Position numbers and translations under genes: made by a program
Shown here: positions 34,336 through 44,057 of the stretch, in pieces
Position numbering within the stretch: the stretch's first letter is position 1
Layout of the letters: every line of letters starts with the position of its first letter
NCBI RefSeq assembly: GCF_013030265.1
Contig: NZ_WPZQ01000014.1
Coordinates: forward strand, 62,001 to 126,000
Source of the DNA: Ruegeria arenilitoris
GTDB lineage: Bacteria; Pseudomonadota; Alphaproteobacteria; Rhodobacterales; Rhodobacteraceae
Reading direction: 5' to 3'
DNA: 64,000 bases
Notes under the pieces: generated by a model
Databases searched by the model: none
Seen by the model: the letters and a program-made list of their open reading frames with translations, nothing else
What the model was told of the DNA's origin: nothing

Positions 34336-36584
34336 CGGCGTTTGCGCTCGACCTTGCGTTTGATCTTGTCTTTCTTCCGCTTGGTACTGACGGCCTTGCG
34401 TCTTGTCGGCCGCCCTTTCGATCCGCGCCCGCGCGGTAGGGCCTGATCGTCAATCGACAGCAATTCCAGCTCAAGCCCGCCAGTAACCGGCGTTGCCTCA
34501 GTCAGGCGCACTGTCACGCGTTGGCCAATTGCGATAATCAACCCCGTGTCGGACCCCATCAGCGTTCCCGCCTCACGGTCGAAATGAAAGAATTCGCGTC
34601 CAAGGGAACGGACGGGCACCAGACCGTCCGCGCCGGTTTCGTCCATCTTCACAAAAGCCCCGAACCGGGCGATCCCGCTGATACGCCCGGAGAATTCGTT
34701 TCCGACACGTTCGCTAAGATAGGCCGCCAGATACCGATCCGTGGTATCCCGCTCGGCCATCATCGAGCGGCGCTCGGTGTCCGAGATATGGGTGGCCGTT
34801 TCCTCCAGCCTGTCGATCTCTTCCTCGGTCAGACCGTCTTTGCCCCAGCCATGCGCGGTGATCAGTGCACGGTGCACGATCAGGTCTGCATATCGGCGGA
34901 TGGGTGAGGTGAAATGCGCATAATTCCGCAGTGCCAGGCCAAAATGACCAAAGTTCTCCGGGTTATAGTAGGCCTGCGCCATGGACCTGAGCGTGCTGAG
35001 ATTGATCAGCTCAGCATCCTCGGTTCCTGCTGCCGCGTTCAGCAGGGCATTCAGATGGCGGGTTTGCAGCACCTGACCTTTGGCAAGGTTCAAACCGGCG
35101 GCTTGGGCAGTCTCCCTCAGGCTCTCCAGCTTTTCGGGCGCAGGTTCTTCGTGCACCCGGAACAGCAATGGCCGGCGTTTGGCGATCAGGGTCTCGGCAG
35201 CGGCAACATTGGCGAGGATCATGAACTCCTCGATCAGACGGTGCGCGTCGAGACGATCGCGAAACGCAACACTTTCGACCTCCCCAGCGTCGCTGAGTAC
35301 AATTTTACGCTCAGGCAGGTCCAGATCCAGTGGCTGGCGCTCGGCCCGCGCCTTTTTCAGCGCTTCGTAGGCGGCGTAAAGCGGTTTCAGAACGGGTTCC
35401 AGCAATGGCCCCGTCCGATCATTCGGATTGCCGTCAATGGCCTCTTGCACTTCTGCGTAGTGCAAAGATGCAGCGGATCGCATCAACCCCCTGACGAACC
35501 GATGACCGATCTTGTTACCCTCTGCATCGATTTGCATCCGTACGGCGATACAAGCGCGCGGGACACCTTCGTGCAACGAACACAGATCACCCGACAGCCG
35601 ATCCGGCAGCATCGGCACCACGCGGTCAGGAAAATAGCTGGAGTTGCCACGCTTGCGCGCCTCGCGATCCAATGCGGTGCCGGGTTGAACGTAAGCGGCG
35701 ACATCAGCGATGGCGACCCAGATTACATGCCCGCCGGGGTTCTTTGGATCATCATCAGCATGGGCATAACAGGCATCGTCATGATCCCGCGCATCTGATG
35801 GATCAATGGTCAGCAAGGGCATCTCGCGCAAATCCTCCCGCCCTTTCAGACCGGCAGGTTTGGCCTTGTCAGCCTCGTCGATCACCTTGTCCGGGAAATC
35901 ATCCGGAATGCCGTGTTGGTGAATCGCGATCAACGAAACGGCCTTCGGAGCTGAAGGATCCCCCAGCCGTTCCACGATGCGCGCGCGGGGCAAACCCATG
36001 CGGTTCTTTGGACCGGCCTGCTCGGCCTCGACCAGTTCACCATCTTTGGCTCCGTGAACCGCTCCGTCGTGAACCAGCCAGTCGGTCTGACCATTCTTGT
36101 CGATGGGCACGATCCGCCCGCCTTCGGCGCCCTTGCGAAAAATACCCACAATGCGGCGCGGGTTCGAGCCAATGCGCCGGATCAAGCGGGCTTCGTAATT
36201 GTGGTCTTCCTCATGCACCACTGTCAGGCGAGCCAGAATGCGGTCGCCCTCGCCCAACGCCGGATCACTGGCGCGCGCAACGATCAAAACGATGGGCTCC
36301 ACCCCTTCGCCGTGCCATTCCAGCGGGCGCGCAAACAGATCGCCATCCGAATTGGGCGCCTTGACCTGCAGCACGCTGACCGGCGGCAAGCGGTCAGGGT
36401 CGCGATAGCTGCGCTTGCGTTTCTCCAGATGCCCCTCGGCCTCAAGCTCTTTCAATATGCGCTTTAGATCGATCCGGTCCGCGCCCTTGATGCCAAAGGC
36501 CTTGGCGATATCGCGTTTCGAAGTAAGGGTGGGGTTCGCCGAGATCCAGTCAAGGACCTCCTGCTTGGTTGGAATACGTGTCAT
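34326..36584 (-). CDS. rnr: Ribonuclease R
   Basis: A 752-residue 3'-5' exoribonuclease that degrades structured RNA and acts in RNA quality control. Domains in order: an N-terminal winged helix (1-60), cold-shock domains (~70-225), the RNB catalytic domain with DPSDARDHDD (261-270) supplying the metal-binding aspartates, an S1 domain (~640-725; GRISGIARFGAFVKMDETGADGLV), and a very basic tail (KRKKDKIKRKVERKRRQR). The start ATG at 36584 has GGCGGAA upstream. It is the first gene of its own unit. Confidence 0.96.
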   Translation of the reverse strand: MTRIPTKQEVLDWISANPTLTSKRDIAKAFGIKGADRIDLKRILKELEAEGHLEKRKRSYRDPDRLPPVSVLQVKAPNSDGDLFARPLEWHGEGVEPIVLIVARASDPALGEGDRILARLTVVHEEDHNYEARLIRRIGSNPRRIVGIFRKGAEGGRIVPIDKNGQTDWLVHDGAVHGAKDGELVEAEQAGPKNRMGLPRARIVERLGDPSAPKAVSLIAIHQHGIPDDFPDKVIDEADKAKPAGLKGREDLREMPLLTIDPSDARDHDDACYAHADDDPKNPGGHVIWVAIADVAAYVQPGTALDREARKRGNSSYFPDRVVPMLPDRLSGDLCSLHEGVPRACIAVRMQIDAEGNKIGHRFVRGLMRSAASLHYAEVQEAIDGNPNDRTGPLLEPVLKPLYAAYEALKKARAERQPLDLDLPERKIVLSDAGEVESVAFRDRLDAHRLIEEFMILANVAAAETLIAKRRPLLFRVHEEPAPEKLESLRETAQAAGLNLAKGQVLQTRHLNALLNAAAGTEDAELINLSTLRSMAQAYYNPENFGHFGLALRNYAHFTSPIRRYADLIVHRALITAHGWGKDGLTEEEIDRLEETATHISDTERRSMMAERDTTDRYLAAYLSERVGNEFSGRISGIARFGAFVKMDETGADGLVPVRSLGREFFHFDREAGTLMGSDTGLIIAIGQRVTVRLTEATPVTGGLELELLSIDDQALPRGRGSKGRPTRRKAVSTKRKKDKIKRKVERKRRQR

Positions 36585-36641
36585 GTTTCCGCCCTAGCAC
36601 GGGGATGAGACTGCGTCATGACCAAAAAACGGCGCTTTGGG

Positions 36642-37217
36642 TCAGGTACGCAAATCAGCGACAGTATCCACGTCGCGCAACTGGTCCAGCATCGCGACCC
36701 GAAGATCCGGTACCGAGGCAAGCGTGTCGGCCAAAGCGTGTTCCGTCGACCAGCGCACATCACGAAACAGACCTTCTGGCAACGCACCGTATCGCTGCGC
36801 ACCGACCAGCCAATAACCGCCATCGGGTGCTGGTCCAAACACCATCTGAGCCTTCCCCAACTCATCAAAGGCGCGTGCAATATGTCGACGCGTGATGCCG
36901 GGAATGTCAGCACCGATCAGGCAAACCGGTCCTTTCGGCACTGCCCGCAACATCCGCCCCATCCGATGCCCCAGATCACCCCGCCCCTGTGCAGCACGGG
37001 TGAGATCGGCAGGCCAGACCCGGCTGTTCAGCCCCTCGCGATCGGGGGATACAGCCAACACAATCTGCCAGCGAGGATCTCGCAGGCGCCGGATCAATGA
37101 ACGTGTCTGATGCCGGAACCACCAGGCCGCGCCAACCATGCCAATATCGCGCCCAAGACGCGTCTTGACCCGCCCCGGCCGGGGTTCTTTGACCATGATG
37201 ACCAAGGAACGCTGCAT
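36642..37217 (-). CDS. DUF2064 / TIGR04282 glycosyltransferase-like protein
   Basis: A 191-residue protein with the GT-A fold seen in TIGR04282 (arsenosugar biosynthesis-type) glycosyltransferases: MVKEPRPGRVKTRLGRDIG at the N-terminus, LIGADIPGITRRHIARAF with a D-x-P metal site in the centre, and GPAPDGGYWLVG. The family is called after its frequent pairing with radical SAM ArsS, but no arsS is here, so arsenosugar function is not supported by context. It lies three bases downstream of dapE. Confidence 0.8.
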   Translation of the reverse strand: MQRSLVIMVKEPRPGRVKTRLGRDIGMVGAAWWFRHQTRSLIRRLRDPRWQIVLAVSPDREGLNSRVWPADLTRAAQGRGDLGHRMGRMLRAVPKGPVCLIGADIPGITRRHIARAFDELGKAQMVFGPAPDGGYWLVGAQRYGALPEGLFRDVRWSTEHALADTLASVPDLRVAMLDQLRDVDTVADLRT

Positions 37218-37220
37218 GGA

Positions 37221-38360
37221 TCAGGAAAAATAGTCGGTCAGTATTCGCGAATAGATCGCCTTGAGCTGGTCAATTTGCGCAACTTCAACACACTCATCAA
37301 CCTGATGCATGGTGCGACCTACCAGACCAAACTCCACCACCGGGCAATGGTTCTTGACGAAACGAGCGTCCGAGGTTCCCCCTGTGGTCGACAGCTCTGG
37401 CTGAATACCAGTTTCGGCTTTGACTGCGTTCGCCACCAGATCCGAAAGCGGCCCCGGAGGTGTCAGAAAACTCTCACCTGAGATTTTGATTTTTATCTCG
37501 ATCGCCACATCAAAAGCCTTGGCAACGGCATCGGCTTCGGTCTGCAGCCATTCGCTGAGGCTGGCACCAGAATGAAGATCATTGAACCGGATGTTCACCG
37601 CTCCTGTACACTGCGCCGGGATGACATTTGTCGCTGAATTACCCGTATCAATGTTCACAACCGCAAGCGTCGAGGCATCAAAATGATCACTGCCTTGATC
37701 CAGCTCGTGACTGGCCAATCGGTCCATCAGGCGCGCCATGGCCGGCAGCGGGTTCTTTGCGCGATGCGGATAGGCCGAATGCCCTTGCACACCCGTCACG
37801 GTAAACCACGCCGTCATCGAACCACGCCGCCCGATCTTGATCATCTCACCCATCTGGTTGGGGCAAGTTGGCTCTCCGACCAAACAAACCGACATACGTT
37901 CGTCAGCCTGGTCCATATAGTCCAGCAACGCGGTCGTCCCATCCACCGCATCCCCTTCTTCATCACCTGTGATCGCCAGAATGATCGCCCCGTCCGGAGG
38001 CGTTTCACGCACAAAATCAATCGCAGCGGCGGCAAATGCTGCAACACCCGACTTCATGTCGGTCGTGCCACGCCCATACATCACTCCATTATGAACCTCG
38101 GCGCCAAAAGGCGGCTTCGTCCACGCGGCTTCATCCCCCACTGGAACAACGTCGGTGTGGCCATTAAAACCGAAACTGCGAGCATGCCCTTTTTTGCCCC
38201 AGCGCGCGTACAGATTACTGACATCGCCACGGTCTGCCCGAGCGCATTCGAACCCGGCGTCCGACAGGACACGCTCCAAAAGAACAAGTGCACCACCTTC
38301 CTCGGGTGTGACCGATGGGCAACGGATCAGATCCGCTGTCAACTGAACTGGATCGGTCAT
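37221..38360 (-). CDS. dapE: Succinyl-diaminopimelate desuccinylase
   Basis: DapE removes succinate from N-succinyl-LL-diaminopimelate in lysine and peptidoglycan precursor synthesis. The 379-residue M20 zinc enzyme shows His68/Asp70 in [12 protein letters not shown], Asp101 in [10 protein letters not shown], and catalytic Glu134 with Glu135 in [12 protein letters not shown]; the C-terminal zinc His is in [10 protein letters not shown]. The ATG at 38360 is preceded by GAGAGG. dapD, the partner step, lies 10 kb away in the same window. Confidence 0.95.
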   Translation of the reverse strand: MTDPVQLTADLIRCPSVTPEEGGALVLLERVLSDAGFECARADRGDVSNLYARWGKKGHARSFGFNGHTDVVPVGDEAAWTKPPFGAEVHNGVMYGRGTTDMKSGVAAFAAAAIDFVRETPPDGAIILAITGDEEGDAVDGTTALLDYMDQADERMSVCLVGEPTCPNQMGEMIKIGRRGSMTAWFTVTGVQGHSAYPHRAKNPLPAMARLMDRLASHELDQGSDHFDASTLAVVNIDTGNSATNVIPAQCTGAVNIRFNDLHSGASLSEWLQTEADAVAKAFDVAIEIKIKISGESFLTPPGPLSDLVANAVKAETGIQPELSTTGGTSDARFVKNHCPVVEFGLVGRTMHQVDECVEVAQIDQLKAIYSRILTDYFS

Positions 38361-38568
38361 AGAATACCTCTCAATCTCATTTGCGCCGGGGTTCGCGCAC
38401 AGATTCAACGAATTGGAAGGATTGCCAACCCCAACCGCTCAAATTCTTCGTGTGATCTTTGCCATGCCCTGAAACAACACCGCAAGAAATCGTCAGCCTT
38501 TACCCTGCGACTGTCTTGCCGCGCCTTCCTCATTTGCGTTAGAGGGCCGCGAAACAGGTAAATTGACA

Positions 38569-39627
38569 ATGATGCGCGTAGTTTTCGCCCTGCTCTGCCT
38601 GACTTTCGCAGTACTTGCACAGCAAAGCCAGGCCCAGACCCTTACGGTCACGACTGTGACCCGTCCCCCGTTCTCGTATGTCGAGGACGAGGCGCAAACC
38701 GGATTCTCGATGGATTTGCTTGAGGCACTGTCTGAGTCGCTGGGCTGGGATTACACCATCAATCGCGTAGACGCCTTCGCCGATATGCTGGACGCCGTGC
38801 AGAACGGGACAGCAGATCTTGCCATCGCGAATATCTCGATTACCGCCTCTCGCGAGGCTCGCATGGATTTCAGCCAGCCCATATTCGAGGCCGGGCTGCA
38901 GATCATGGTCCCCTCAGATGCGGCGCGCAGGCCATCGTTGCTGCAGGCGCTATTGTCCGCCGAATTGTTCATCGCGATCGGGCTGGCTTTTGCCATCCTC
39001 CTTGGCGGTGGCATGTTGATGTGGAGCTTTGAGCGGCGCGCGCAACCCTATTTTGACCGCAAGCTGAACGAAGCGTGGTTCCCGTCGTTTTGGTGGGCGC
39101 TCAATCTGGTCGTGAATGGCGGATTTGAAGAACGCATGCCCCGTACACCGTTTGGACGGTTTTTGGGTGTTGTCCTTGTTGTGTCTTCGCTTTTCATTGT
39201 GTCGGTATTCACCGCCCGTATCACATCGGTCATGACCGTCGAGGCGATTGCCGGCAACGTGAATTCGGTCAACGACCTGTACGGCAAACAGGTGGGCACA
39301 ATATCCGGTTCGACTGCCGCCAGCTTCCTTGAAAGGCGCGAGGTTCAATACAGCGGTTATGCCGGACTGGAACAAATGCTGACGGCATTCAGGAATGAAG
39401 AGCTCGACGCCGTTGTGTTCGACGCACCTATCCTGTCCTACTTTGCCTCACACGAGGGGCGCAAAATTGCGACCATGACTGGTGGTGTATTCCTGCGTGA
39501 GAATTACGGGATCGCCTTCCCAACCGGGTCCCCACTGGTCGAAGATGTCAATCAGGCGCTGCTGTTCCTGCGAGAAGACGGCACCTATGACGAAATCTAC
39601 CGCAAGTGGTTTGGAGTGCGAAACTAA
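38569..39627 (+). CDS. Ionotropic-receptor-like solute-binding protein with pore loop
   Basis: A 352-residue membrane protein. A signal peptide (to ~23) is followed by a periplasmic binding-protein lobe (~27-118), M1 (133-153), a pore loop (175-193), M2 (197-220, with [12 protein letters not shown] resembling the iGluR SYTANLAAF motif), then the second binding lobe (~238-350). This interleaved layout is that of prokaryotic ionotropic glutamate receptors such as GluR0. Where GluR0 has TTVGYGD the loop reads VNGGFEE, so the K+ filter is degenerate. Ligand and function are unknown. ATG codons at 38569 and 38572 are both possible. Confidence 0.8.
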   Translation: MMRVVFALLCLTFAVLAQQSQAQTLTVTTVTRPPFSYVEDEAQTGFSMDLLEALSESLGWDYTINRVDAFADMLDAVQNGTADLAIANISITASREARMDFSQPIFEAGLQIMVPSDAARRPSLLQALLSAELFIAIGLAFAILLGGGMLMWSFERRAQPYFDRKLNEAWFPSFWWALNLVVNGGFEERMPRTPFGRFLGVVLVVSSLFIVSVFTARITSVMTVEAIAGNVNSVNDLYGKQVGTISGSTAASFLERREVQYSGYAGLEQMLTAFRNEELDAVVFDAPILSYFASHEGRKIATMTGGVFLRENYGIAFPTGSPLVEDVNQALLFLREDGTYDEIYRKWFGVRN

Positions 39628-39968
39628 GCTGTTTCCTGATCCCCGAAAAACGGTGTCATTTGCGCTACGATAACCGCGTTTTCATCAAGTGCGCGCTGCA
39701 TCAGGGCCCGTTCATCAGGTTCGATGTCATGTCCCTGTGCCTCGCGTTCGGCCAAAGTGCCATACCCGGTCACATCAAGCGGCGCAGTGTCGGCTTGCTT
39801 TAGGATGGCAACGGTCTCACGCACGGCTTCTGCCTCGTCCACGCCGCTGGCGTAGCACATAAGCGCCGCCCCGGTTGCGCCTTCGGGCAGGCCGTCGCCG
39901 TCTTTGCGACCAATCTGAACCAAAAGGGTATAGACTTGCTGACGTGAGGGTTTCTTTTGCTTTTCCAT
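39624..39968 (-). CDS. Conserved hypothetical protein, unrecognised
   Basis: A 114-residue soluble, acidic protein. The first half ([48 protein letters not shown]) alternates strand and helix and looks like a compact alpha/beta fold; the remainder is helical. No known motif is seen. The ATG at 39968 has only a weak ribosome site. It is convergent with, and overlaps by four bases, the preceding receptor-like gene. Confidence 0.65.
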   Translation of the reverse strand: MEKQKKPSRQQVYTLLVQIGRKDGDGLPEGATGAALMCYASGVDEAEAVRETVAILKQADTAPLDVTGYGTLAEREAQGHDIEPDERALMQRALDENAVIVAQMTPFFGDQETA

Positions 39969-40119
39969 AGACGCGGCCTTAGCGACATGCCCGAATGTGG
40001 TCAAGTTCAACCAAGTCAACCTTGGTAATGACTGATTGGAACCGACAGGAGCGCACGCAGCAATCGTATCCGGTGTTGAATGTGGAATTCTTGGCTGTGC
40101 GAGACGTTGCTTCCGTTCG

Positions 40120-41370
40120 TCAAGGACGAGGGAAAACAATTGAAACCGCAGACTTAGGCACATCTTCGATCACTACGCGCGCCCCGTGCACCTGTGCAAT
40201 CCGCGCCACCAGGGACAAACCCAATCCAGAACCCTGAATGTTCTGTTTTCCTACGCCCCGATAAAATGGTTCCAAGACCTGCTGCTGTTCATTCGGGGAG
40301 ATGCCTGGACCTTGGTCAGAAACTTTGAGCTGCACCCCATTTTCGTTGGTATGGACGGATACTTCTATCGGCGGAGCACCGTACTTTTGTGCATTCTCCA
40401 GCAGGTTTCGAATCAAATGGCACAGCATCCTGCGGTCTCCTGACACTTCTACGTGGTTTCCAGTAACTGTACCTCCCTCCACGCGACTGACCTCTTCGGA
40501 GACAAGCGTCAGTAGATCCAGAGGCTCAAAACAGATCTCCGCTGCCCCCGCGTCAAATCGGGCCATGGCTATCAGGTCGTCGATCAAGGCATTCAACTCG
40601 CCAATGTCCTGCCGAAGGCCAGCGCGCCTTTCTGGCGTTTCTTTTGTGTCTAACAGTTCAAGCCCCATCCGAATACGCGCAAGCGGCGTGCGCAACTCGT
40701 GAGAGGCGTTGGCAAGCAGCATGCGCTGGCGGTTCAGCAGATCTTCGATGGTCTCCGTCGAGGCGTTAAAACTGGCCGCCAGTTTGGCGATTTCGTCATC
40801 TCCCTCCACCGTGACGCGCCTGGACAGATCACCGGTACCGATCGCTTCGACCTCATTCTGAAGGCGTTCCAGCCGGCGAGTAATGCGCCGAACCAGCGGA
40901 TACATAAGCGAAAATACAAGCAAGACCAGAAGTCCAAAAACCAAAGTGACCGCCAAGCTGTCACCGGCAAATCCAAGAAGGCTAAGATCCGCAATGACAA
41001 TACGCCCGTCCGCCAGGCGGCTGATCCAATGGGTGCCGTCGATCAACTCCTCCCATTGACCTTCCGTGACTGGTTGTAGCGAAAGCGGAACGGGTGGCCC
41101 GCTGGAGCCAATCAAACGGCTATCTGGTCCGTAGACTGTCAGGTTAACGGAAAGACCTTCGGCAATTCGCTGGATCGCTGCCTGCTGCGTAGCGTCTGGC
41201 ACCCCAGCCGCGGGCAACAGCAGCACGGATACATCAGAAGTCAGCTTGTCCAGCGCCACGTTGAAACGCGCGTCGAACACACGACTCCAAAAAACTGACA
41301 CCATCACAGCAAAAAGGACCAGCCCGGTGATCATCACCAGCGCCACCTGTATGAAAAGACGGCTTTTCAT
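40120..41370 (-). CDS. Sensor histidine kinase (EnvZ/RstB-like)
   Basis: A 416-residue kinase. Two membrane segments (about 8-28 and 138-160) enclose a ~110-residue periplasmic sensor. HAMP follows (~160-212), then a HisKA dimerisation domain with the phospho-acceptor His224 in LANASHELRTPLARIR, and an ATPase domain with N-box LIRNLLENAQKYG, DQGPGIS and GSGLGLSLV. It starts one base after the response regulator stop, with AGGA five bases upstream. The nearby operon at 42208 is the most likely target. Confidence 0.92.
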   Translation of the reverse strand: MKSRLFIQVALVMITGLVLFAVMVSVFWSRVFDARFNVALDKLTSDVSVLLLPAAGVPDATQQAAIQRIAEGLSVNLTVYGPDSRLIGSSGPPVPLSLQPVTEGQWEELIDGTHWISRLADGRIVIADLSLLGFAGDSLAVTLVFGLLVLLVFSLMYPLVRRITRRLERLQNEVEAIGTGDLSRRVTVEGDDEIAKLAASFNASTETIEDLLNRQRMLLANASHELRTPLARIRMGLELLDTKETPERRAGLRQDIGELNALIDDLIAMARFDAGAAEICFEPLDLLTLVSEEVSRVEGGTVTGNHVEVSGDRRMLCHLIRNLLENAQKYGAPPIEVSVHTNENGVQLKVSDQGPGISPNEQQQVLEPFYRGVGKQNIQGSGLGLSLVARIAQVHGARVVIEDVPKSAVSIVFPRP

Positions 41371-41371
41371 T

Positions 41372-42058
41372 TCAATCCTGAGACTTCGCAAACAGATAAC
41401 CTGCCCCGCGAATGGTAATCAGCCTTTTGGGGTGCTTGGGATCATCCTCTATGGCCGCGCGGATGCGTGAGACATGCACATCGATGGATCGATCGAAGGC
41501 ATCAAGATCCGTGCCCTGCAAATAATTCATGAGGTGATCCCGGCTCAGGACGCGTCCAGCGCGGGTCGCAAGCGCCGACAGCAACTGGAACTGATAGCTG
41601 GTCAGATCACATCGCTGCCCGTCGATCCGCGCCTCCATGGCATCGAGATCGATGCCCAGCCGCCCGAATGTCATAACCTGTGTCGGTTGATTGCGAGACC
41701 CACGACGGATGATCGATTTTAGCCGGGCGAGCAACTCGCGTGGTTCAAACGGTTTTGCCAGATAGTCATCGGCACCCAATTCAAGACCCAGGATGCGATC
41801 CATCGGATCACCACGCGCTGTCAGCATGATGACCGGCAAGGCTGCCGATGCGGGAATGTTTCGGAACACCTCCAATCCATCTATATCCGGTAAGCTGAGG
41901 TCAAGGATCAGCGCATCGAACTGACCATCGCGAAGAGCTTCAAGCCCTTCGACCCCGTTTCCGATCACGGACACAGAGTAGCCGAATCCCTGCAAGTACT
42001 CGCCGACCATTTCGGCAAGCCGGGCGTCATCATCGATCAGCAGAATGCGTTCTGCCAT
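41372..42058 (-). CDS. OmpR-family response regulator
   Basis: A 228-residue regulator. The receiver has acidic DDD (9-11), the phosphorylated Asp53 in ILDLSLPDIDG and the switch Lys in AKPFEPRELLARL. The C-terminal winged helix (TSYQFQLLSALATRAGRVLSRDHLMNYLQG..., VHVSRIRAAIEDDPKHPKRLITIRGAGYLF) binds direct repeats. AAAGGAG lies 9-10 bases before the ATG. It is divergent from the O-methyltransferase operon and cotranscribed with the kinase. Confidence 0.93.
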   Translation of the reverse strand: MAERILLIDDDARLAEMVGEYLQGFGYSVSVIGNGVEGLEALRDGQFDALILDLSLPDIDGLEVFRNIPASAALPVIMLTARGDPMDRILGLELGADDYLAKPFEPRELLARLKSIIRRGSRNQPTQVMTFGRLGIDLDAMEARIDGQRCDLTSYQFQLLSALATRAGRVLSRDHLMNYLQGTDLDAFDRSIDVHVSRIRAAIEDDPKHPKRLITIRGAGYLFAKSQD

Positions 42059-42126
42059 CGTAGCGGGCTCCTTTCCTCTTTGTTTTGGCGCGAACTGGCA
42101 CATCTGAAAAGGCTGCTGCTGTCGAC

Positions 42127-42142
42127 CTTTACATAACTTTAC
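42127..42142. promoter_or_regulatory. Direct repeat CTTTAC-N4-CTTTAC, candidate OmpR-type site
   Basis: Two identical 6 bp half-sites spaced exactly one helical turn (10 bp) lie between the response-regulator gene and the operon starting at 42208. OmpR/PhoB family regulators bind such head-to-tail repeats. The site is 66 bases upstream of the O-methyltransferase start. Confidence 0.5.
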
Positions 42143-42207
42143 GTTGCAGAAAGGCGGCAGAAAAACAGCAAGGCCATATGACGGTCGATGTAAATCGGAG
42201 AACCGAA

Positions 42208-42942
42208 ATGGCCCAGCGAGCCAAACTGAAAACCTCTGCGCGGATATCACGCTCGAACGCGCAAATGACCTGCACACTGAATGACGCGCAGGTCTTCAAA
42301 ACTCTTGAAACGTTGCATGGAAACGCCCGAAGTGACTGGTTGCCCATGCTGAAATATGCCCCGCAGGCGATCTGGGGCCTGCTGCGCGGCCAAAGCATGA
42401 TGAAGGCGCTCACGCCCGAAATGCTGAAAGATGCCTACATCCCCGTGTCGCCCGAGCAGGGTCGCTATCTCTACAGTATGGCGGTGTCCACGAACGCTCG
42501 GCGCATCGTCGAATTTGGCAGCTCGTTCGGGATTGGCACGATCTATCTGGCTGCGGCCGCCAAGGATACCGGCGGCCATGTCATCACGACAGAGATTGAG
42601 CCCAACAAATGCGCAGCCACGCAGGAAAATCTCGATCGGGCAGGCCTTGGCAAGTATGCCACGATGCGCAAAGGCGATGCGTTGGAAACGTTGCAAGACG
42701 TCGATCCTGACGTGGATCTGGTATTCCTCGACGGCTGGAAAGACCTCTACAACGGTGTGCTGGACGTGCTGCTTCCCAAGCTCAAGAGCGGCGCGATTGT
42801 TATCGGCGACAATATCAACCTCTCGGAAGGCAAAGAGTATTTTGCCCGCGTTTCTGCGTCGAATTCAGGCTTCATCACCACGGCGCTGAACCGGAACACA
42901 TCAATCTCTGTCTTTGTCGACCAACAAGGAGAGCCTTCATGA
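42208..42942 (+). CDS. Class I SAM-dependent O-methyltransferase
   Basis: A 244-residue methyltransferase of the caffeoyl-CoA/catechol O-methyltransferase type. The SAM site reads RRIVEFGSSFGIGTIYLAAA, with acidic EIEPNK on the next strand and DLVFLDGWKDLYNGVLDVLLPKLKSGAIVIGDN, where Asp residues bind metal and the substrate hydroxyls. The substrate is unknown. GGAG lies eight bases before the ATG at 42208; an earlier in-frame ATG at 42178 is possible. ATGA overlap with the DUF3500 gene shows an operon. Confidence 0.85.
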   Translation: MAQRAKLKTSARISRSNAQMTCTLNDAQVFKTLETLHGNARSDWLPMLKYAPQAIWGLLRGQSMMKALTPEMLKDAYIPVSPEQGRYLYSMAVSTNARRIVEFGSSFGIGTIYLAAAAKDTGGHVITTEIEPNKCAATQENLDRAGLGKYATMRKGDALETLQDVDPDVDLVFLDGWKDLYNGVLDVLLPKLKSGAIVIGDNINLSEGKEYFARVSASNSGFITTALNRNTSISVFVDQQGEPS

Positions 42943-44057
42943 AACGTATCCTGATTTTCACAGGCATCATCTGTATGGCTGCGGCTGTACTCCTCGGTGG
43001 TGTTGTCGGAGGCTTTTTCCTCAATCCCCGCCTGATCACGAGCGTAGCCTTCGGAGTGAATACGGCTCCGGTCGAGCTGCCCCTGCGCGTCAGTTTCAAG
43101 GACCGTGCTCCGGATGCCAAGACCTCGTCCATTGTCTCGGCTGCGGACGCCTTTCTTGGCTCGCTCGACACGACCCAACGGGATGCTGCCACATACTCGT
43201 TCTCCGACAATGAACAACGCTCGAAATGGTCGAACTTCCCCGAAGGTATGATTCCACGAGGCGGGCTGCGCATTGGTACACTGTCCGAGCAGCAATATGT
43301 TCTTATGGATACTCTGATCGCAGAATTCATGAGCGAAGACGGTGTTCGCAATATTGACTATCAGCTCGCCGCAGAGCGTACGTTTCCAACGGACGACCCC
43401 TTCGGCGAATATGGTGTCGATAAATTCTACGTCGCGTTTCTTGGCGAGCCCTCTGAAACGCAACCATGGATGTTCCAGTTCGGCGGCCATCATCTGGGAA
43501 TCAACATTACGGTTTATGGGGCTGACGTGACCTTCTCGCCCATGCTGACCGGAGGCCAACCACTAGACATCGATTATGAAGGCAAGAGGGTGTTCATCAT
43601 TCAGAATGAAGTGGACGCGGCTCAGGCCGTGCTGGAGAGCCTGACCGACCTGCAAAAAGCCGATGCCGTGCGTGGAGACACGGCTATCAATTTGCTGCTC
43701 GGCCCCGGCGAATATGGCACCATTGTTGCACCAGAAGGTGTGAAAGGCAGTGACCTTTCCCTAAAGCAAAAGAACCTTCTCATCTCACTGATCCAAACGC
43801 GTCTCGGTTTCATCAATGACAACGACAACGCGGCCAAGATGCAGACCGTCATGGCCGAATTAGACGATACATATTTCGGTTGGTGGGGACCACAGGACGC
43901 GCCCGGGTTCGCCTACTATCGGATCACCGCGCCTTCGACCGTGATCGAATATGCTCCGCAGGACACATTGGCTGAATCACCAGAGCAGGAGCACGCGCAC
44001 AGCATGTTCCGGAACCCGTCGAACGATTATGGCGCAGCCTGGATCGGAGCAAAATGA
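42939..44057 (+). CDS. DUF3500 exported protein
   Basis: A 372-residue protein with an N-terminal hydrophobic anchor or signal (~4-27). The DUF3500 pattern is visible: LDTTQRDAATYSFSDNEQRSKWSNFPEG, the LSEQQ motif, FQFGGHHLGINITVYG, and a late YYRITAPSTVIEYAPQ. The family is not characterised; the conserved GHH and acidic residues suggest a metal-dependent enzyme. It overlaps both its neighbours by 4 nt and is thus between the methyltransferase and an EF-hand protein. Confidence 0.8.
   Translation: MKRILIFTGIICMAAAVLLGGVVGGFFLNPRLITSVAFGVNTAPVELPLRVSFKDRAPDAKTSSIVSAADAFLGSLDTTQRDAATYSFSDNEQRSKWSNFPEGMIPRGGLRIGTLSEQQYVLMDTLIAEFMSEDGVRNIDYQLAAERTFPTDDPFGEYGVDKFYVAFLGEPSETQPWMFQFGGHHLGINITVYGADVTFSPMLTGGQPLDIDYEGKRVFIIQNEVDAAQAVLESLTDLQKADAVRGDTAINLLLGPGEYGTIVAPEGVKGSDLSLKQKNLLISLIQTRLGFINDNDNAAKMQTVMAELDDTYFGWWGPQDAPGFAYYRITAPSTVIEYAPQDTLAESPEQEHAHSMFRNPSNDYGAAWIGAK

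Noticed and set aside
34914..36364. Plus-strand open frames antisense to rnr
   Set aside because: They lie within the well-conserved RNB and cold-shock domains of RNase R and contain no recognisable motif or ribosome site.
37683..38561. 292-codon plus-strand open frame antisense to dapE
   Set aside because: The dapE reading has all metal ligands; the antisense translation is rich in Arg/His/Gln and lacks any domain.
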